From: Prostheceraeus crozeri
Lineage: Eukaryota; Platyhelminthes; Polycladida; Euryleptidae
DNA: 64,000 nt
Assembly: GCA_907163375.1 (NCBI GenBank)
Contig: CAJQUW010007067.1
Coordinates: 186,001 to 250,000, forward strand
Direction of reading: 5' to 3'
In this document: one piece after another, positions 21,681-32,908 of the stretch
Layout of the letters: each line of letters starts with the position of its first letter
How positions within the stretch are numbered: the first letter of the stretch is position 1
Notes under the pieces: generated by a model
Told to the model about the DNA's origin: nothing
The model's database searches: none
Seen by the model: the letters and a program-made list of their open reading frames with translations, nothing else
Translations under genes and position numbers: made by a program

Positions 21681-22503
21681 AATCAAGAAGTAGGAAGTAA
21701 TGTATAATGGAAGATGAAATGATATTTGACAGTCTCTGAAAGGACGTGCATCAGAGCGACTCGACAAGCCCTCTGCGTCATTTCAAGCCGTGACCCAATG
21801 CAATGTAGAGCTTCCTACTTCAAGTCTCGCATCACACTGCTTTGTTTGAGACATCATCTCACATTTCATTAGACTTACACGAAAACAAACAGCGAATACG
21901 AAATGACCATCACCCAGGACGCAAATGCACTTCTATAGAACTAATGATAAAAAACGGAACACCTAAATTGCATCGATATTCAATCAATTCGCACATCAAC
22001 GTGCCATACATCATTTAAAAGCATGTATTCTCAGCTTTTAATTTAGTTTTGATTACCTTTTATCCGTAATTGTGTTTACTGGACAGTGTTCAAAAATGTG
22101 ACAATCACTTCGTTTACAGATGGCAATTTTTCAAAGCGAAAGCATGTGATTATCACCATGAATCAGGCACGAGTCGAACGAGCACTTTGCCACTTTTTCC
22201 AAGCATTTTGTGTGATAACTGTCAACGAAGCATAGTTTAATACACTACAGATAGTTTAATACACCACAGATATATTAGAGTATTGAAAATTTGGATTTTT
22301 TGTAAGGACTACTTAATAAAAGTTTTAGTAGTAAGGGCATATCTAAATGAACTTTCCTAATCACTTGAAACTTCTGGGCATGTGATAGTAGTCCCTCTTC
22401 TGCATTATTCCATTCGAAGTTTCATAGAGCTGTAGAATACTGTTTCACAAGCAGTGAAATGGTTTCACTTCCACATCTTCAATATTTCATGTATGTATGT
22501 ATA
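21681..22503. other. No gene recognised
   Basis: AT-rich sequence, possibly including LINE 3' UTR just after 21680. No motifs, RNA genes or clear repeats seen. Confidence 0.45.
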
Positions 22504-22516
22504 CTTTGACGGTGCG

Positions 22517-22703
22517 AATGTTGGGGTCTCCGTGACACACTAGTTAAGTGCTTGACCTAGAGATCTTCTGGTCCAGAGGCCGAGCACTGAAAGTGTCATC
22601 GGAAGTCGTCAGAAAGATCACAACGCTCTGAATTAAAGTCTGACAATGTAATCACCGTCAAAGCGCCAGTATGGGGGAATAGTGACGTTAAATCATCATC
22701 ATG
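22517..22703 (+). mobile_element. tRNA-derived SINE with 13-bp target duplication
   Basis: The body begins TTGGGGTCTCCGTGACACAC..AGTTAAGTGCTTGACC, resembling a degenerate A-box region, and ends GTGACGTTAAATCATCATCAT, a tail style seen in invertebrate SINEs. It is flanked by CTTTGACGGTGCG (22504-22516) and CTTTGACGATGCG (22704-22716), a 13-bp duplication with one mismatch and exactly 200 bp apart, as expected for LINE-driven insertion. The B box is eroded, so transcription by Pol III is unlikely. Confidence 0.8.
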
Positions 22704-22900
22704 CTTTGACGATGCGCGTCACGGACTTCCTCCAACTCTGCACAAACTTCAGTGCTCGCCACGAGATCGCCATGCGTCCCTACTCGCCTGTGTGCTCGTG
22801 CTGAGAAACTAGACTCTGCGCGGCAAAGTCAGGGCGACATTCGACCAACACGTGAACGCCGCTTCAGCCCTTTCAGGGCAATTTTGTAGGTCACTGACAA
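22704..22900. other. GC-enriched stretch, short open frames
   Basis: A local rise in GC stands out in AT-rich surroundings. Both strands hold short open frames of about 30-55 codons; the minus one runs from roughly 22866 to 22690. None matches a family I know, and there are no convincing splice sites. It could be a decayed exon, a SINE-adjacent repeat or a regulatory patch. Confidence 0.25.
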
Positions 22901-24321
22901 ACTGGGCTTTTCAACGGGTCTGTGTATTCAAATGCTAATGAAAGTCCGTGGCATTTATTTGATCAGTGGATTTCTTGTCAAAGATATGGAAAACAATGTT
23001 ACATTTACAATGACAATCATTCGTCCCAGAGACAAAAGCTAAAGAAAGATACTTTGTCATCGATCTGCACAGAAACCCGCTCATGGTTAATCAAACTTGG
23101 ATAGTGGTCTGCTTTGCACTTTAGATATACTGTACATTTCAGAAGACGGACGCGGACGGCTTCTAAAAAGGAAAACAGCCGTCTCGACCAGTTAGTGTAG
23201 GAACTGGTTCTGAGCCCGGACCGGACAGAACACTACCAAAAACAAAGCGGTTTCAGCAGTCTTTCATTTGAGTTTGTCTGCGCCACGCCTAGTGAGTTTT
23301 TGTCATATTGTTATTTTACATTATCTTGTCTGACTCCTACTTTTGTACGCAGTCACCGAATCGCATCTGTTCTTGTGGGTCAGTAGAGTATAATTGAAAT
23401 TGAAATATGACAAGATTTTATTATACTATCATGCATGATTTGCTGATCTAACTTTTATTCAATTATGCTTGCTATACAAGTCAGGTAGGTTGCATGTGAC
23501 ATTGCGAAATTCTTGAATATCTGTTTTCCTATTTTCTTTAGCTAACAAAAATAGAATTATTAGGAACTTCTGTGTCCTAAACATTGTGTCCTTATTATAT
23601 CAATTGCTGGCGAAAGCAGGTTCATTGAAAACGCATTAATGAGGAAAATCAACAGTTAATGATCGTCTCCATTTCATCAAAAAAATACAGATTGTTTTAG
23701 TCTATTCAAGATTTCGTCATGAAATTTAATCAAAACTGAACATCAGCCATTGTTTTCATTTCAGTGCATCATCTATTTTATTTGTCCTCCACCTTCTCAG
23801 TTTTGCGTATTTTGTTTGATAACAATATCGTGTCGCGCTTAAAATAACGCGTAATCGGATGAGCTTTGTGCAATACTGCAACTATTCCAAACGAAGTCTC
23901 ATAAACAAACAACAAAATTACTTTAATCACACCCTATTACGTGGTGGAAAGTTAAATGACCGCCTGAATAATAAAAGAACATTAAAAGGAAATAAAAATA
24001 TTTTACATGGGAATGGAATAAGATCTGAATGAGTAAAGCTCAAACATCTGTTTCCCACAATAAGAATAATGGAAAGTGCTTGAATTGAGCCGCGGATCTA
24101 AGAGAACCTCAATGGTCAAGATGAGATCTTTGTAGCTTTTGGTATTGTTTCTCATCAATTGAATTCGTACTTTAGTCAACAATGAGAAAATGACATGAAT
24201 GTCAAGCTGATGAAGAATTTCAAATTCATTCTGCAAGGGAATAAAGTTGCACTCACAGTCTTTAAACTTCTATAATTTTAAATTTGATAGCTAATAAAGG
24301 TACTATGAATCGCTTTATCTA

Positions 24322-24323
<2 letters not shown>
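22901..24323. other. No gene recognised
   Basis: AT-rich sequence apart from a modest GC patch at 23130-23260. Short open frames lack motifs. Confidence 0.5.

Positions 24324-24356
<33 letters not shown>
24324..24356. repeat. (GA)16 microsatellite
   Basis: An uninterrupted GA dinucleotide tract of about 33 bp. Confidence 0.97.
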
Positions 24357-24359
<3 letters not shown>

Positions 24360-25047
24360 ATGATGTACAAGTGTTTTCTGGGTTTATGTCATCATGTCAG
24401 CTTTTAGGAGTCTATATATTGTCCCAAATGTTAAATGAATTACAGCCTATAATGAGCTCATGTAAGCTCATGTATCAATGTAATTTTTTAACTAAAAATA
24501 CAAAGTCAGTTAATGGCAGAGGGCCAATCCAGTTACGGTACTCTGGACATTTTAATAACAAGAAGAAAGTAAAGAAAATCCTTATATAGACATAACGGTG
24601 TTGAGTATGATGACCCCTAATACCTTTGACGCAAGGACATTAAGTCATGTGACGACTTTCCGTCGCATTCCTCCTTGTGAAAAATTCGTACAATTATTGA
24701 TTCAGATAATGTGAAGATCTATATCTCCATCACCACTTTGTATCTCGTCTCGCATAAAGGCCATTCCATTTATGTTTACATAAAGTTAACTCTGTACGTA
24801 GACTGCGTTCTTTCCCTCTCATATATCTCATGATTATCAATAATTCATGTACTTGAATTTTCATATTCAGTCGTGCTGTGTGGTTTAAACATCTTCCTCT
24901 TTTTCTTTTTCTGTGATATTATTGTCAATAAATCGAGTGTCCTGATTATCATTGTTACTAATGCATGCTTAATTGCTTACTTAAGTAAACTTCGCAAGCT
25001 TCTGTAGTTCATGTTTCCCTCAGACAATTATATCTAAAGTTAATTTC
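24357..25047. other. No gene recognised
   Basis: AT-rich; a 72-codon open frame at 24371 has no recognisable features. Confidence 0.5.
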
Positions 25048-25960
25048 TTGCAAAATTAAGCACTTTAGTCAGTTCAAAGAACTCTGCATTTTCACCATCG
25101 ACAAAGTACAACTGAAGTTGTAAATCAACATATTCATACACCTACACGTGCATCCATATACAATTGTCATATGAAAAATAGCAAAAACTTTGAAACACTA
25201 CTCATATTAGATTTGTAAGTTATAGTACCAGTTTATTGCTACATTCGGGTATAAAGAATTTCAAGCCCATAAAATGACAGATACATTTGCCTAACTAATT
25301 TTTGATGCATTTGTTGAATTCAATATCAAGCTACTGTATTTTTCTTCTGAATGTATAATAGTAAAGGTATGAGTAATCTATGCGCAATTCATGTACACAC
25401 TATAACGCTGGATGCGAAAATTTCATGCAAATTGATACCAAATTCACATATTATATGAAACTTACAATTGATGCGAGATTTTTGTATATTTACAAATACT
25501 TTAGTATTTGACATGTTTTGACTTCCTTTCGTCTATATATTCGTATGTGTTTGGTATGCAACTCCCCACCTGATTGGCTAATTAAATACAACCAAAAATA
25601 TATTTCGGTAGCCATCCTTCGCATGTGTTTGGTACTGTGCGGTTTACAATGTATTTTCAAAAATTTCTATTTGAACTGTATTTCAATGCAATCGAACATG
25701 CTCCTAACATTGCCTTATGACCTTATTATATGACAGCTTATCAAGTCACATCGTCAAAAACATCATCATCTACCATTAATTTCAATCAGATACTCAAATA
25801 ATTCAATTTTCTAAGAAAAAGATGGACTTCAAATTTGAATTGCTGTTTATAGAAACCGGATGATCAAGTTGGTAAAACCACTGTTGGAAACAGCCTGCCA
25901 ATCGTGTGCCGCAGTGCTGCTTGGGTGATTGAGTCATTGCAGGGCACCCCCTCCACGAGT
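25048..25960. repeat. Unclassified repeat R, copy B (interrupted by MITE)
   Basis: The same ordered landmarks as copy A occur on either side of a nested MITE: TCTTGCAAAATTAAGC, GTGCATCCATA, AAACACTACTCATAT, TTTTTGATGCATTTG on the left, and TATTTTCAAAAATTTC, CATCATCTACC, GGATGATCAAGTTGGT on the right. Divergence from copy A is considerable, so the family is old. Confidence 0.6.
25396..25651. mobile_element. TA-flanked MITE nested in repeat R
   Basis: Left end CACACTATAACGCTGGATGC and right end GCGGTTTACAATG correspond to the ends of the elements at 54818 and 30433. TA is present on both sides (25394-25395, 25652-25653). Copy A of repeat R shows the uninterrupted site, AATTGACATATTTTC, where this copy has AATTCATG-TA-[element]-TA-TTTTC. 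The interior is rich in TTCGTATG / GGTATG. Non-coding. Confidence 0.75.
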
Positions 25961-26935
25961 TTTCGAACCTCATAATAGCAAAAACATAAGGGAAATAGAA
26001 ACTAATTAAATTCATTATAAATCGATGAATATCAAGTAAATGTACAATAATTGGTCATCCATACAGTAGCCTATCACAAGCAGAAGAACCTGCAATCATC
26101 TTTATCGTCTGTGGGCGCATGATGGCAATCAACAGGATCAATATGTCAGAAAAATAAATAGCAACTCATTGCATAAAGAGGTCTGCATCATCGATCCACT
26201 GTCGTCATTCCCATTTGAAACTTCTAGTCTATAATGCTGATGTCATGTCAGTGATACTTTGCACATAAAAACCCAGTAACCAAATTTGAGCAGCGGCGAG
26301 AGAGTCGGAATCTTCAAAGTTTGAGTATTCGAAGATGCTCTCTTAATGTTGCAACATAAATATTACAAAAACAAGTTACATGTCTTTTTACTATGATGAC
26401 ATCGTTATCGGAGAATATCTGAAAATAAAGACATCATACACTTATGAGCAAAACCATTCATTCACTTTATGTCCTTCCTTTGGCTTCATGCCGATCGCTT
26501 AGACGGGATTTCACTTTTTTAATTAACTGAAGACATTGAAGACAAAAGTAAATAATGAAGAACATTAGTATGATAGAGTTGCCATTTCCTCAGCCATACT
26601 GATCGTATGCATAAAACGCTGTTCAGTCAAAGAAATCAGTGCAATGTGCTATTCATTTCTTGGCCTGCATAAGTAAATTAGCTTCACTAGGTTCTGAAAG
26701 TAAGAGATTTTTTTGTCAAGATTCAATCACTTAATTCATACTGAACTAACCAACATTTGAGGAATGAGCAGAAAGGTCATGAACCAGTTCTTACTAAGTG
26801 AGAAAATCGTTTCTGTAGTAGATAATGCGCTCTTGCGAGAAACTGATCAGTGAACTTTGCATGATCTTTTTCAGAAATGAATTGATTTTGAAATGATATG
26901 CAATTGGGACCAAGAGTGCCATTTTGAAGCATCAC
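25961..26935. other. No gene recognised
   Basis: AT-rich sequence. GAGGTTCGAAAAC on the minus strand near 25968 resembles a tRNA B box but has no A box or cloverleaf. Confidence 0.5.
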
Positions 26936-26939
26936 ACCT

Positions 26940-27330
26940 CGCCAGGAGCACATCATCATCGTATGGCGCAACAGACCGCCAGCAACCTACGATCCCGCTC
27001 AAGCCTGGCGTGAGGGGTGGCAGAAGTGCAAAGTCCACAACAAATCGCTGATTGACGATCCAACAACTAAAGTCCCGGGCTTTGACCTCCCCCGGGCCAA
27101 AATGGACACTCCTCAACCGACTGAGGACGAACGCCGGGCCATGTCGCAGCTCCCTGCACCGCTGGGGTGCTCGTCAATCCCTGTTGTGCGACTGTGGTCA
27201 GACTCAGACTATGGCACATATCGTGAAGGACTGCCCTGTCACAGCTCTTCGTGACGGCATCGGCGGCCTCTATGAACTTCACTCTGCCTCTGAAGTGGCC
27301 AGTACTTGGCTGGCTAGTGTCCGTTATTAA
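26940..27330 (+). pseudogene. LINE (I/Jockey/R1-like) ORF2 C-terminus
   Basis: The first frame reads IIVWRNRPPATYDPAQAW, then KSLIDDPTTKVPGFDLPRA. After a one-base shift near 27100 the second reads KWTLLNRLRTNAGPCRSSLH, RWGARQSLLCDCGQTQTMAH, IVKDCPVTALRDG and WLASVRY, with the stop at 27328-27330. The PGFDLPR..W..LNR.RTNAG and CDCG..QTM.HI...CP pattern is a zinc-knuckle-like tail typical of I/Jockey-group non-LTR elements. It is 5'-truncated and frameshifted, so inactive. A (TA)n tract about 95 bp downstream may be the element's tail or unrelated. Confidence 0.85.
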
Positions 27331-27422
27331 TCAAACTTCCTTTCAAGTCTGAGCTTGACTTTTATTTTTATGTGTCTTTTTTACCTAATCACATCTGTCC
27401 TGAGTTGTCTTGTCATGCATAC

Positions 27423-27424
<2 letters not shown>

Positions 27425-27455
<31 letters not shown>
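27425..27455. repeat. (TA)n microsatellite
   Basis: About 31 bp of TA dinucleotides downstream of the LINE C-terminus. Confidence 0.97.
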
Positions 27456-27457
<2 letters not shown>

Positions 27458-28784
27458 AGCACATCCTTACACTCATGCTTTCTCTTATATAGCTAGACCC
27501 AACAGTTGAGGTAGAGTGCGGTTGAAAAATAAAATATGTGGGAGACTTTCTGTGGATCTACCATGAAACTATCATCTTATCGTAATGGCAATACCCAGGC
27601 AGAGATATCTGCACTTGTTTTCGAGATACTTCGGCGGGGGAGAGGATTCCTATTATCGGTAGTTGTCGCTTAAACGTTCGCAAACACTTTCAAAACAAAC
27701 ATAAAGCTCAACAGTGACATGGTACATTTAAGATGAGTAATGTCATCAATCAATAAAGCCTTGCATAGTAAATCACATACAGTAATATGCAATAGGAAAT
27801 TATCAGCTTGATTGTTTATCTTTCAATGCTAAATACATATAATTGACTGAGATTGAAGCTAATTTTATGCTGATCTATCTCTGCCTTAAAGGAAACGAAC
27901 TTTTTGAAATAACATAAAAACCAATAAAAGAGAAAGTCGAGATCATTATTCGCTTTATCCGGGTAATCAAATAAAGTCTCAAAATATTACCTGAATGAAA
28001 AGTTTGATGATGATATACATGTGGATTTAAACAAGATTGATGAAAAAAATTAGCTGTCTCATTTTGTACTTTTAGTTAATTAAGTATCTCTACAAGACAA
28101 TAAAGGATGATATCAAAAGTTAAGAGCTATATGACAACTTGTAGCGTAAATCAGAAAGGTTTTCAAAAACATCAGATAAAGGATTGAAGAGAAGCGAAGT
28201 TAAGATGAATTCATGCTAAGATTTCTTAATGAGAATGAAGAATCCATCATGTGGGCGTACATGTAACAAGACTTAAGTTTCGCACCTGCCGAATAAAAAA
28301 CATGCAAGCTAAACTTGGAAGACATAGTAACGTTTATGTCTTTCATTCGAGCCTTGTTTCTTTATCGTATTAATCCTCCTACGTTCATCGCATGACATGA
28401 ATAGAAACATGCTCTAATTATATCATATGATCAACATGTCCATCATATGATCAACATCAACACAAGACAATCAGTCAATAGAATTCGGTGTCCATTTCAA
28501 GAGAATTTCCTGTTATATGTCAATTAACTGAAGGCTATGCTTCTTTGTCACTAAACAGATTGACTGAATGTATGAATAAGAATTTCAATGACAATAAGAA
28601 TGAATTCTTTTTGCAAATTCAATTAAAACAATTTCGCAATATTATACCCTTTGATAGAAAAGGGCATAAATTGACATGACAAAAAAGAGAAGAAATATAC
28701 AATAATACAACAGAAAAGAAAATTATATTTATGCATTCATGAGCAATGTGATCAGTATACTCGAACCTAGCATCTCTGAAACAT
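27456..28784. other. No gene recognised
   Basis: AT-rich. A 63-codon open frame at 28488-28679 is lysine/asparagine-rich with no motif; I see no support for a gene. Confidence 0.5.
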
Positions 28785-28909
28785 GTGAAGAGGCCTTTAT
28801 CAAATCTCAACAGATGTAACCACCACGAGACATGTGGTGGTTACATCTGTTGAGATTTGATAAATTTATCAATTGCCAGGTTACTTGTCTAAACGTGAAG
28901 AGGCCTTGC
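28785..28909. repeat. Perfect 31-bp hairpin flanked by 13-bp direct repeats
   Basis: Arms 28796-28826 and 28834-28864 are exact reverse complements (TTTATCAAATCTCAACAGAT.. / ..GTGGTGGTTACATC), with the 7-nt loop GAGACAT. GTGAAGAGGCCTT occurs at 28785-28797 and again at 28897-28909, bracketing the hairpin and about 32 further bases. That looks like an insertion with a target duplication, or a replication-slippage product. No protein is encoded. A hairpin RNA is possible but unsupported. Confidence 0.9.
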
Positions 28910-29491
28910 ATCACTTTTTTTAAAAACTGTCACGAATTTGGAAAACAAGTATTTGTGAAATGTTATTCCTTTGTTGTTAGCCCCAATATATTTCGACCAT
29001 CTGTTGGTCATCGCCAGAAGGAAGGATTTTACAAGGAGACGTAATTTAAAGTTCATGTAAAAGGACACAAAGATAAGCAAAATGCGAGCTATGTGCAAAA
29101 CTGCAAATGATAGGAGTTCGACGGAAAGGAAGGAAGTCATCTCTGTGACATCCCTGAAATAATCTGAAGAAAAGTCTTATGACTAATAAGGGCATTTATA
29201 GGATGGCACTTGCTTTTCTCTTAAACCTTTTGCCTTCATACGTTTGTGGGGGATGCACCCTTCTGTCGCATTTTTACTGTCATCTTCGCAAAGCTAACCG
29301 ACCCGACAGTCACTTTTGTGACTTAAATCTTCAAACTTTTCACAAGAAGCCGTCTGACTTGCCTTGATGAATGATTGATGCCTCACTTTTGCAAAATATG
29401 TATTACAACCTTTAACAATAGGTATCAATTTTTAATGGGAGCACAGTATATTACTAATATGAGCAGGTGAACAATGTAATAACGATCATCT
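28910..29491. other. No gene recognised
   Basis: AT-rich; open frames of 62-83 codons on both strands without motifs. Confidence 0.5.
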
Positions 29492-29499
29492 GTTGCACC

Positions 29500-29896
29500 C
29501 ACAGAATTAGACAGGTCGTTTCTTCGTCTGTTTCACTAGAACGGAAGCATTAAAACATGTAGGGCTAATGAAAATGAACCATCTACTGATAATACCATAG
29601 CAATCGATCAATGAACAACCATTAAATACGCCAAATTGTGCGAAGTTTCAGTGACATATCAATGGGGTCACACAGCAATGAGAAAGCTAAGACGATGTCA
29701 CGTTCTACAGAGACGTTTGTGTGCGCTTTTTCTTGAGCCTACTATCTTTTTAATATTGATCGGAGGGCCCAACATTATCGAAAAAACTTTTGTGCAATGA
29801 GCTGAAATCTTCGAATCTGAAGGAATCGTGACGATTGGGGCATTTTGAAGGAATTCACAGCAATCCGCTGACACGCTGAAGCAATCTAATTCTGTG
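29500..29896. mobile_element. hAT-type MITE, family CACAGAATTAGA, copy 1
   Basis: TIRs CACAGAATTAGA / TCTAATTCTGTG are exact, and an exact 8-bp duplication GTTGCACC flanks the element (29492-29499 and 29897-29904). Eight-base duplications are the hAT hallmark. It is 397 bp, non-coding, and clearly homologous to 42859-43368. Confidence 0.88.
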
Positions 29897-30432
29897 GTTG
29901 CACCAGAGACATCTACTTGAGAATTGAAAATTCAGATGATATATAAAGACTACTTATTATAATGCGGAGTAATGGTGCATTTAGTCATCTTTATATCTAC
30001 TCCTTATCATTTGAAATCTTTCGGCAATTACAAGTCGCTTTTCTTTTTCATACTGCATTTGCAGCCACTTGTAGATGAAGAAAACCGTTTCCCAAATTGA
30101 TTGGAATGTTTTTGAAGAAAAAATCTTCCAGATAACAGTTCTTTTAATCCATTTGCTTTTTTAATTGCATTCAAAGCACAACTCAATCACTCTTTGCACT
30201 AATAAGTAGCTTCCTAGTTCTTTCAACCATTTTAGCAGCGCAGCCAACTGCCACAAAGCTGATTTGTAGATAAAAGTCGGTACTTTCTTTCAATCTTTCA
30301 AAACTGGTGATTATGAGTATGAATTGCTACTTACAGCACTTGCGTGAAGATGAGCGAATTAAAGCAAGTGAAAAGTCCACTATAATAACGTTTATACTCT
30401 GAATTTGCCGCACAGTGTGCGATTATGAGCTA

Positions 30433-30682
30433 TACTGTAAATCAATGAATACCAAATTTTCTCATACAAATTGAAACTTACAATTGATACCAGATTTTCG
30501 TATGTTTACAAAGATTTGGTATGTTTTCATACGAAAATTGACTTTCCTTCGTATTTTCGCATACGTTTGGTATGTTTCAATGCGAACAACATCCTCTCTG
30601 ATTGTCTGATTAAATACAGCATACCAAAAGTTTTATTGGTATCTAGCCCTCGTATATGTTCAGAGGTGAGCGGTTTACAGTC
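30433..30682. mobile_element. TA-flanked MITE, 250 bp
   Basis: Ends TACTGTAAATC and, read inward from the right, GACTGTAAACCGCTC, with TA on both sides (30431-30432, 30683-30684). The interior repeats TTCGTATG / GGTATG and aligns with the elements at 25396 and 54818. Tc1/mariner-type by TA target; non-coding. Confidence 0.7.
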
Positions 30683-30689
30683 TATAAGC

Positions 30690-31030
30690 ACCAGAGTTGG
30701 ACCGGCCGGATCTTTGGAGGACAAGCCCGGGCCGTCAGTCAGAAAGTACTCAACATCGGCCGGAACTAAGCCGGCGCCTCTGAACAAATTAAGATTTGCA
30801 ACTGCTCAACTTTTGCTAAGTGAGTTGAAAGATAATATTCAAGAAACGGTTCTCAATGCTTGCGCCATAAAAATTATTTTATCATACTCCTACAATGCTG
30901 CAATTCAATTTTAACTGACTAGACAACTAGTCTTAGAATGAGTGTCATCAATCACTGACATGAGCCTCACAAGAATGACCCGATCGGCCGCGCTAAAACC
31001 GGTCTGCCGATCGGCCGGCAAAAACCGTGG
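30690..31030. other. GC-rich patches bracketing AT-rich core
   Basis: CACCAGAGTTGGACCGGCCGG at the left resembles the left end of the hAT-type MITE at 52169 (CACCAGGGTTGAATCCGG). On the right, 30980-31015 carries CCGATCGGCCG and CCGATCGGCCGGC. No matching right TIR was found. The 147-codon plus-strand frame across it (30471-30914) has no recognised family and overlaps the MITE, so it is not called. Confidence 0.35.
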
Positions 31031-31250
31031 AGTCATATTTATAAAACACTGCACGCTCAAATTGATAATCGATTTATTGAAAATTATCAAACAATTAAGA
31101 TGCTTGCAACATCTGGAAAATTCATATTCAAAAGAAACGTATTTTCTTAAATTAATCATAATTACATGTAAAATATTTCAAAACCAACGACTATTGGTGA
31201 AAATGTGCGGCAAGATTGAAAGTCACAAAAGCGCATCTTGGATGGCTACA

Positions 31251-32908
31251 TTAACCGTCAGAGACTTGAGGGGGGGTCGAGTGGACCCCTTAGCAATATT
31301 TTTCTATTTCATCGTTTGTGCTGAAGATATATGAACTGCTCATTTCCATGTAAAATCATCATTTTTGGCAGTGAATCTGCGTATGTTATTTCATTTCCAT
31401 TGAATCAGTAGAAGTATGGCAGATAGGTTAAGTGGACCCCCTCAGGTCTCAGAGGGTGTAGAAATTCCCATCACAATTTTTTACTGTCAGATAAAAAATG
31501 GTTTTAGACATGTCCACGATGGCGTTTAATGAGTGAAATTGCTTTATTCAATGGTTACATTATGCTCTTGCATGTGAGTTATGTTAGAAGATCGCAAAAT
31601 GTGAATATTTTGTTCTCGTACATAATTGTGCATGACTGACCTCACGAAAATTCCTCATGATTTTTTATGAGATATTTACTCATACATGTCTCATGAAATT
31701 TAATGCGGATTTGGAACGTTTTCGCATGAAATATCTCATCAAATTTCATGAGCTTTCTCATGAAAATCTCATTAATTAATTAACAGTTGCTTTTTCATAC
31801 TTCTGAATTTATTTTTCTCGCATATAGTTATTGAAGCTTTCTTGGCCTAGCCACATTGTCCCAAAGCATTGCCATTCCATGTCCACTATGCTATTTCAGT
31901 ATTCGCAAAAATGGACCGCTATTTATCATGATCTTATGTTCAACTGTGACTGTATATATGTCTATTTTCGACATCTTGCATAGTAGTGATAATTGTTAAG
32001 TCAAATTATACATGCATCATTTCGAAAATGCTGTTGCACTTATCTTAATATAGTTGTCTTATCTTTTATAGACTAACCTTGAAGATCTCGATCGATTGAA
32101 TAAGCTTTCTTATGGTTATTTCCTTTCGCGGCTAGCATGCATAACTTACTACTTATAAGCTAGAAGTTATATACTTCACGAAGACCTCATAAATGCTGAT
32201 GATTTTCTCATGAACGCGATTAAAGCATCATGAAAACATCATGAGTTAAATATTTTCTTGTGAGAATATCATGAGACTCATAATAATCTCATGAATCCGC
32301 ATTAAATTTCATGAGTTCTCATGAAAAATTTTCGTGAGGATGGCTGGCCTACATGAACAAATCAGCATAAATCATTGTTCAAAATGAAAGCTATCATTAT
32401 ATACATGTACATAGTTCGACACTAAAAGCAGACTGTTGTCAAAATGTTCACAGCAGCAGTTGATGAGTTTGAGGTCTCCACAGCTGTTTTGAGGGTGGAA
32501 AAGTTCAGCAATTACGGTTCATTTTAGGCCTATTTCCGATTGGCATGGATAAATTTGAAAAAATGGCCAAATGTAAGAGTTATGCGGCATGGAATAAATC
32601 AATTTCATTAAAATCAAGTAAACATGTGGCGACAGCAAACATCGTAAAATCGACTCTTATTGCAACTGATTTTGGGCTAAATGTCGTTGAATTAGAAAAA
32701 CACTACATTTTTGATTGTGTACGCTGAAAAGGCTGAAAGACACTCAAAGTATTAGTTATATCGACTTGCTACACTCAAACATCATTGTTTTACTTAAAAT
32801 CAACTTTCCTAATGATTTGAGAAGGTAAATTAAGAATTTGTAAAAGGGGTCCACTGGACCCCCCTCAGGTCTCAGGGATGTGAAAAAGCTCAGGTCTCTG
32901 AGGGTTAA
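31251..32908. mobile_element. piggyBac-type non-autonomous element, TTAA ends
   Basis: TTAA at 31251-31254 and 32905-32908 flank inverted ends CCGTCAGAGACTTGAG and, read inward from the right, CCCTCAGAGACCTGAG. Subterminal motifs GTGGACCCC and CCCCTCAGGTCTCAG recur near both ends (31290, 31430 and 32850-32880). A TTAA target with CCC-type termini is the piggyBac pattern. The ~1.65-kb interior has no transposase, and nearly half is a second nested element (31640-32339). Confidence 0.75.
31640..32339. mobile_element. Nested 700-bp MITE, CTCATGA-rich
   Basis: CCTCACGAAAATT at the left is inverted at the right end (AATTTTCGTGAGG). The first and last ~120 bp are packed with TCATGA palindromes (CTCATGA, CATGAG, TCATGAAA). 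The flanks ATGACTGA (31632-31639) and ATGGCTGG (32340-32347) match at 6 of 8 positions, suggesting an old 8-bp hAT-type duplication. It lies inside the piggyBac-type element and is therefore younger than it. Confidence 0.7.

Noticed and set aside
25960..25980. tRNA B-box-like GAGGTTCGAAAAC on the minus strand
   Set aside because: No A box, acceptor stem or cloverleaf around it; it lies in the diverged repeat R.
30471..30914. 147-codon plus-strand frame
   Set aside because: It overlaps a TA-flanked MITE and a GC-rich repeat patch, and the product resembles no family.
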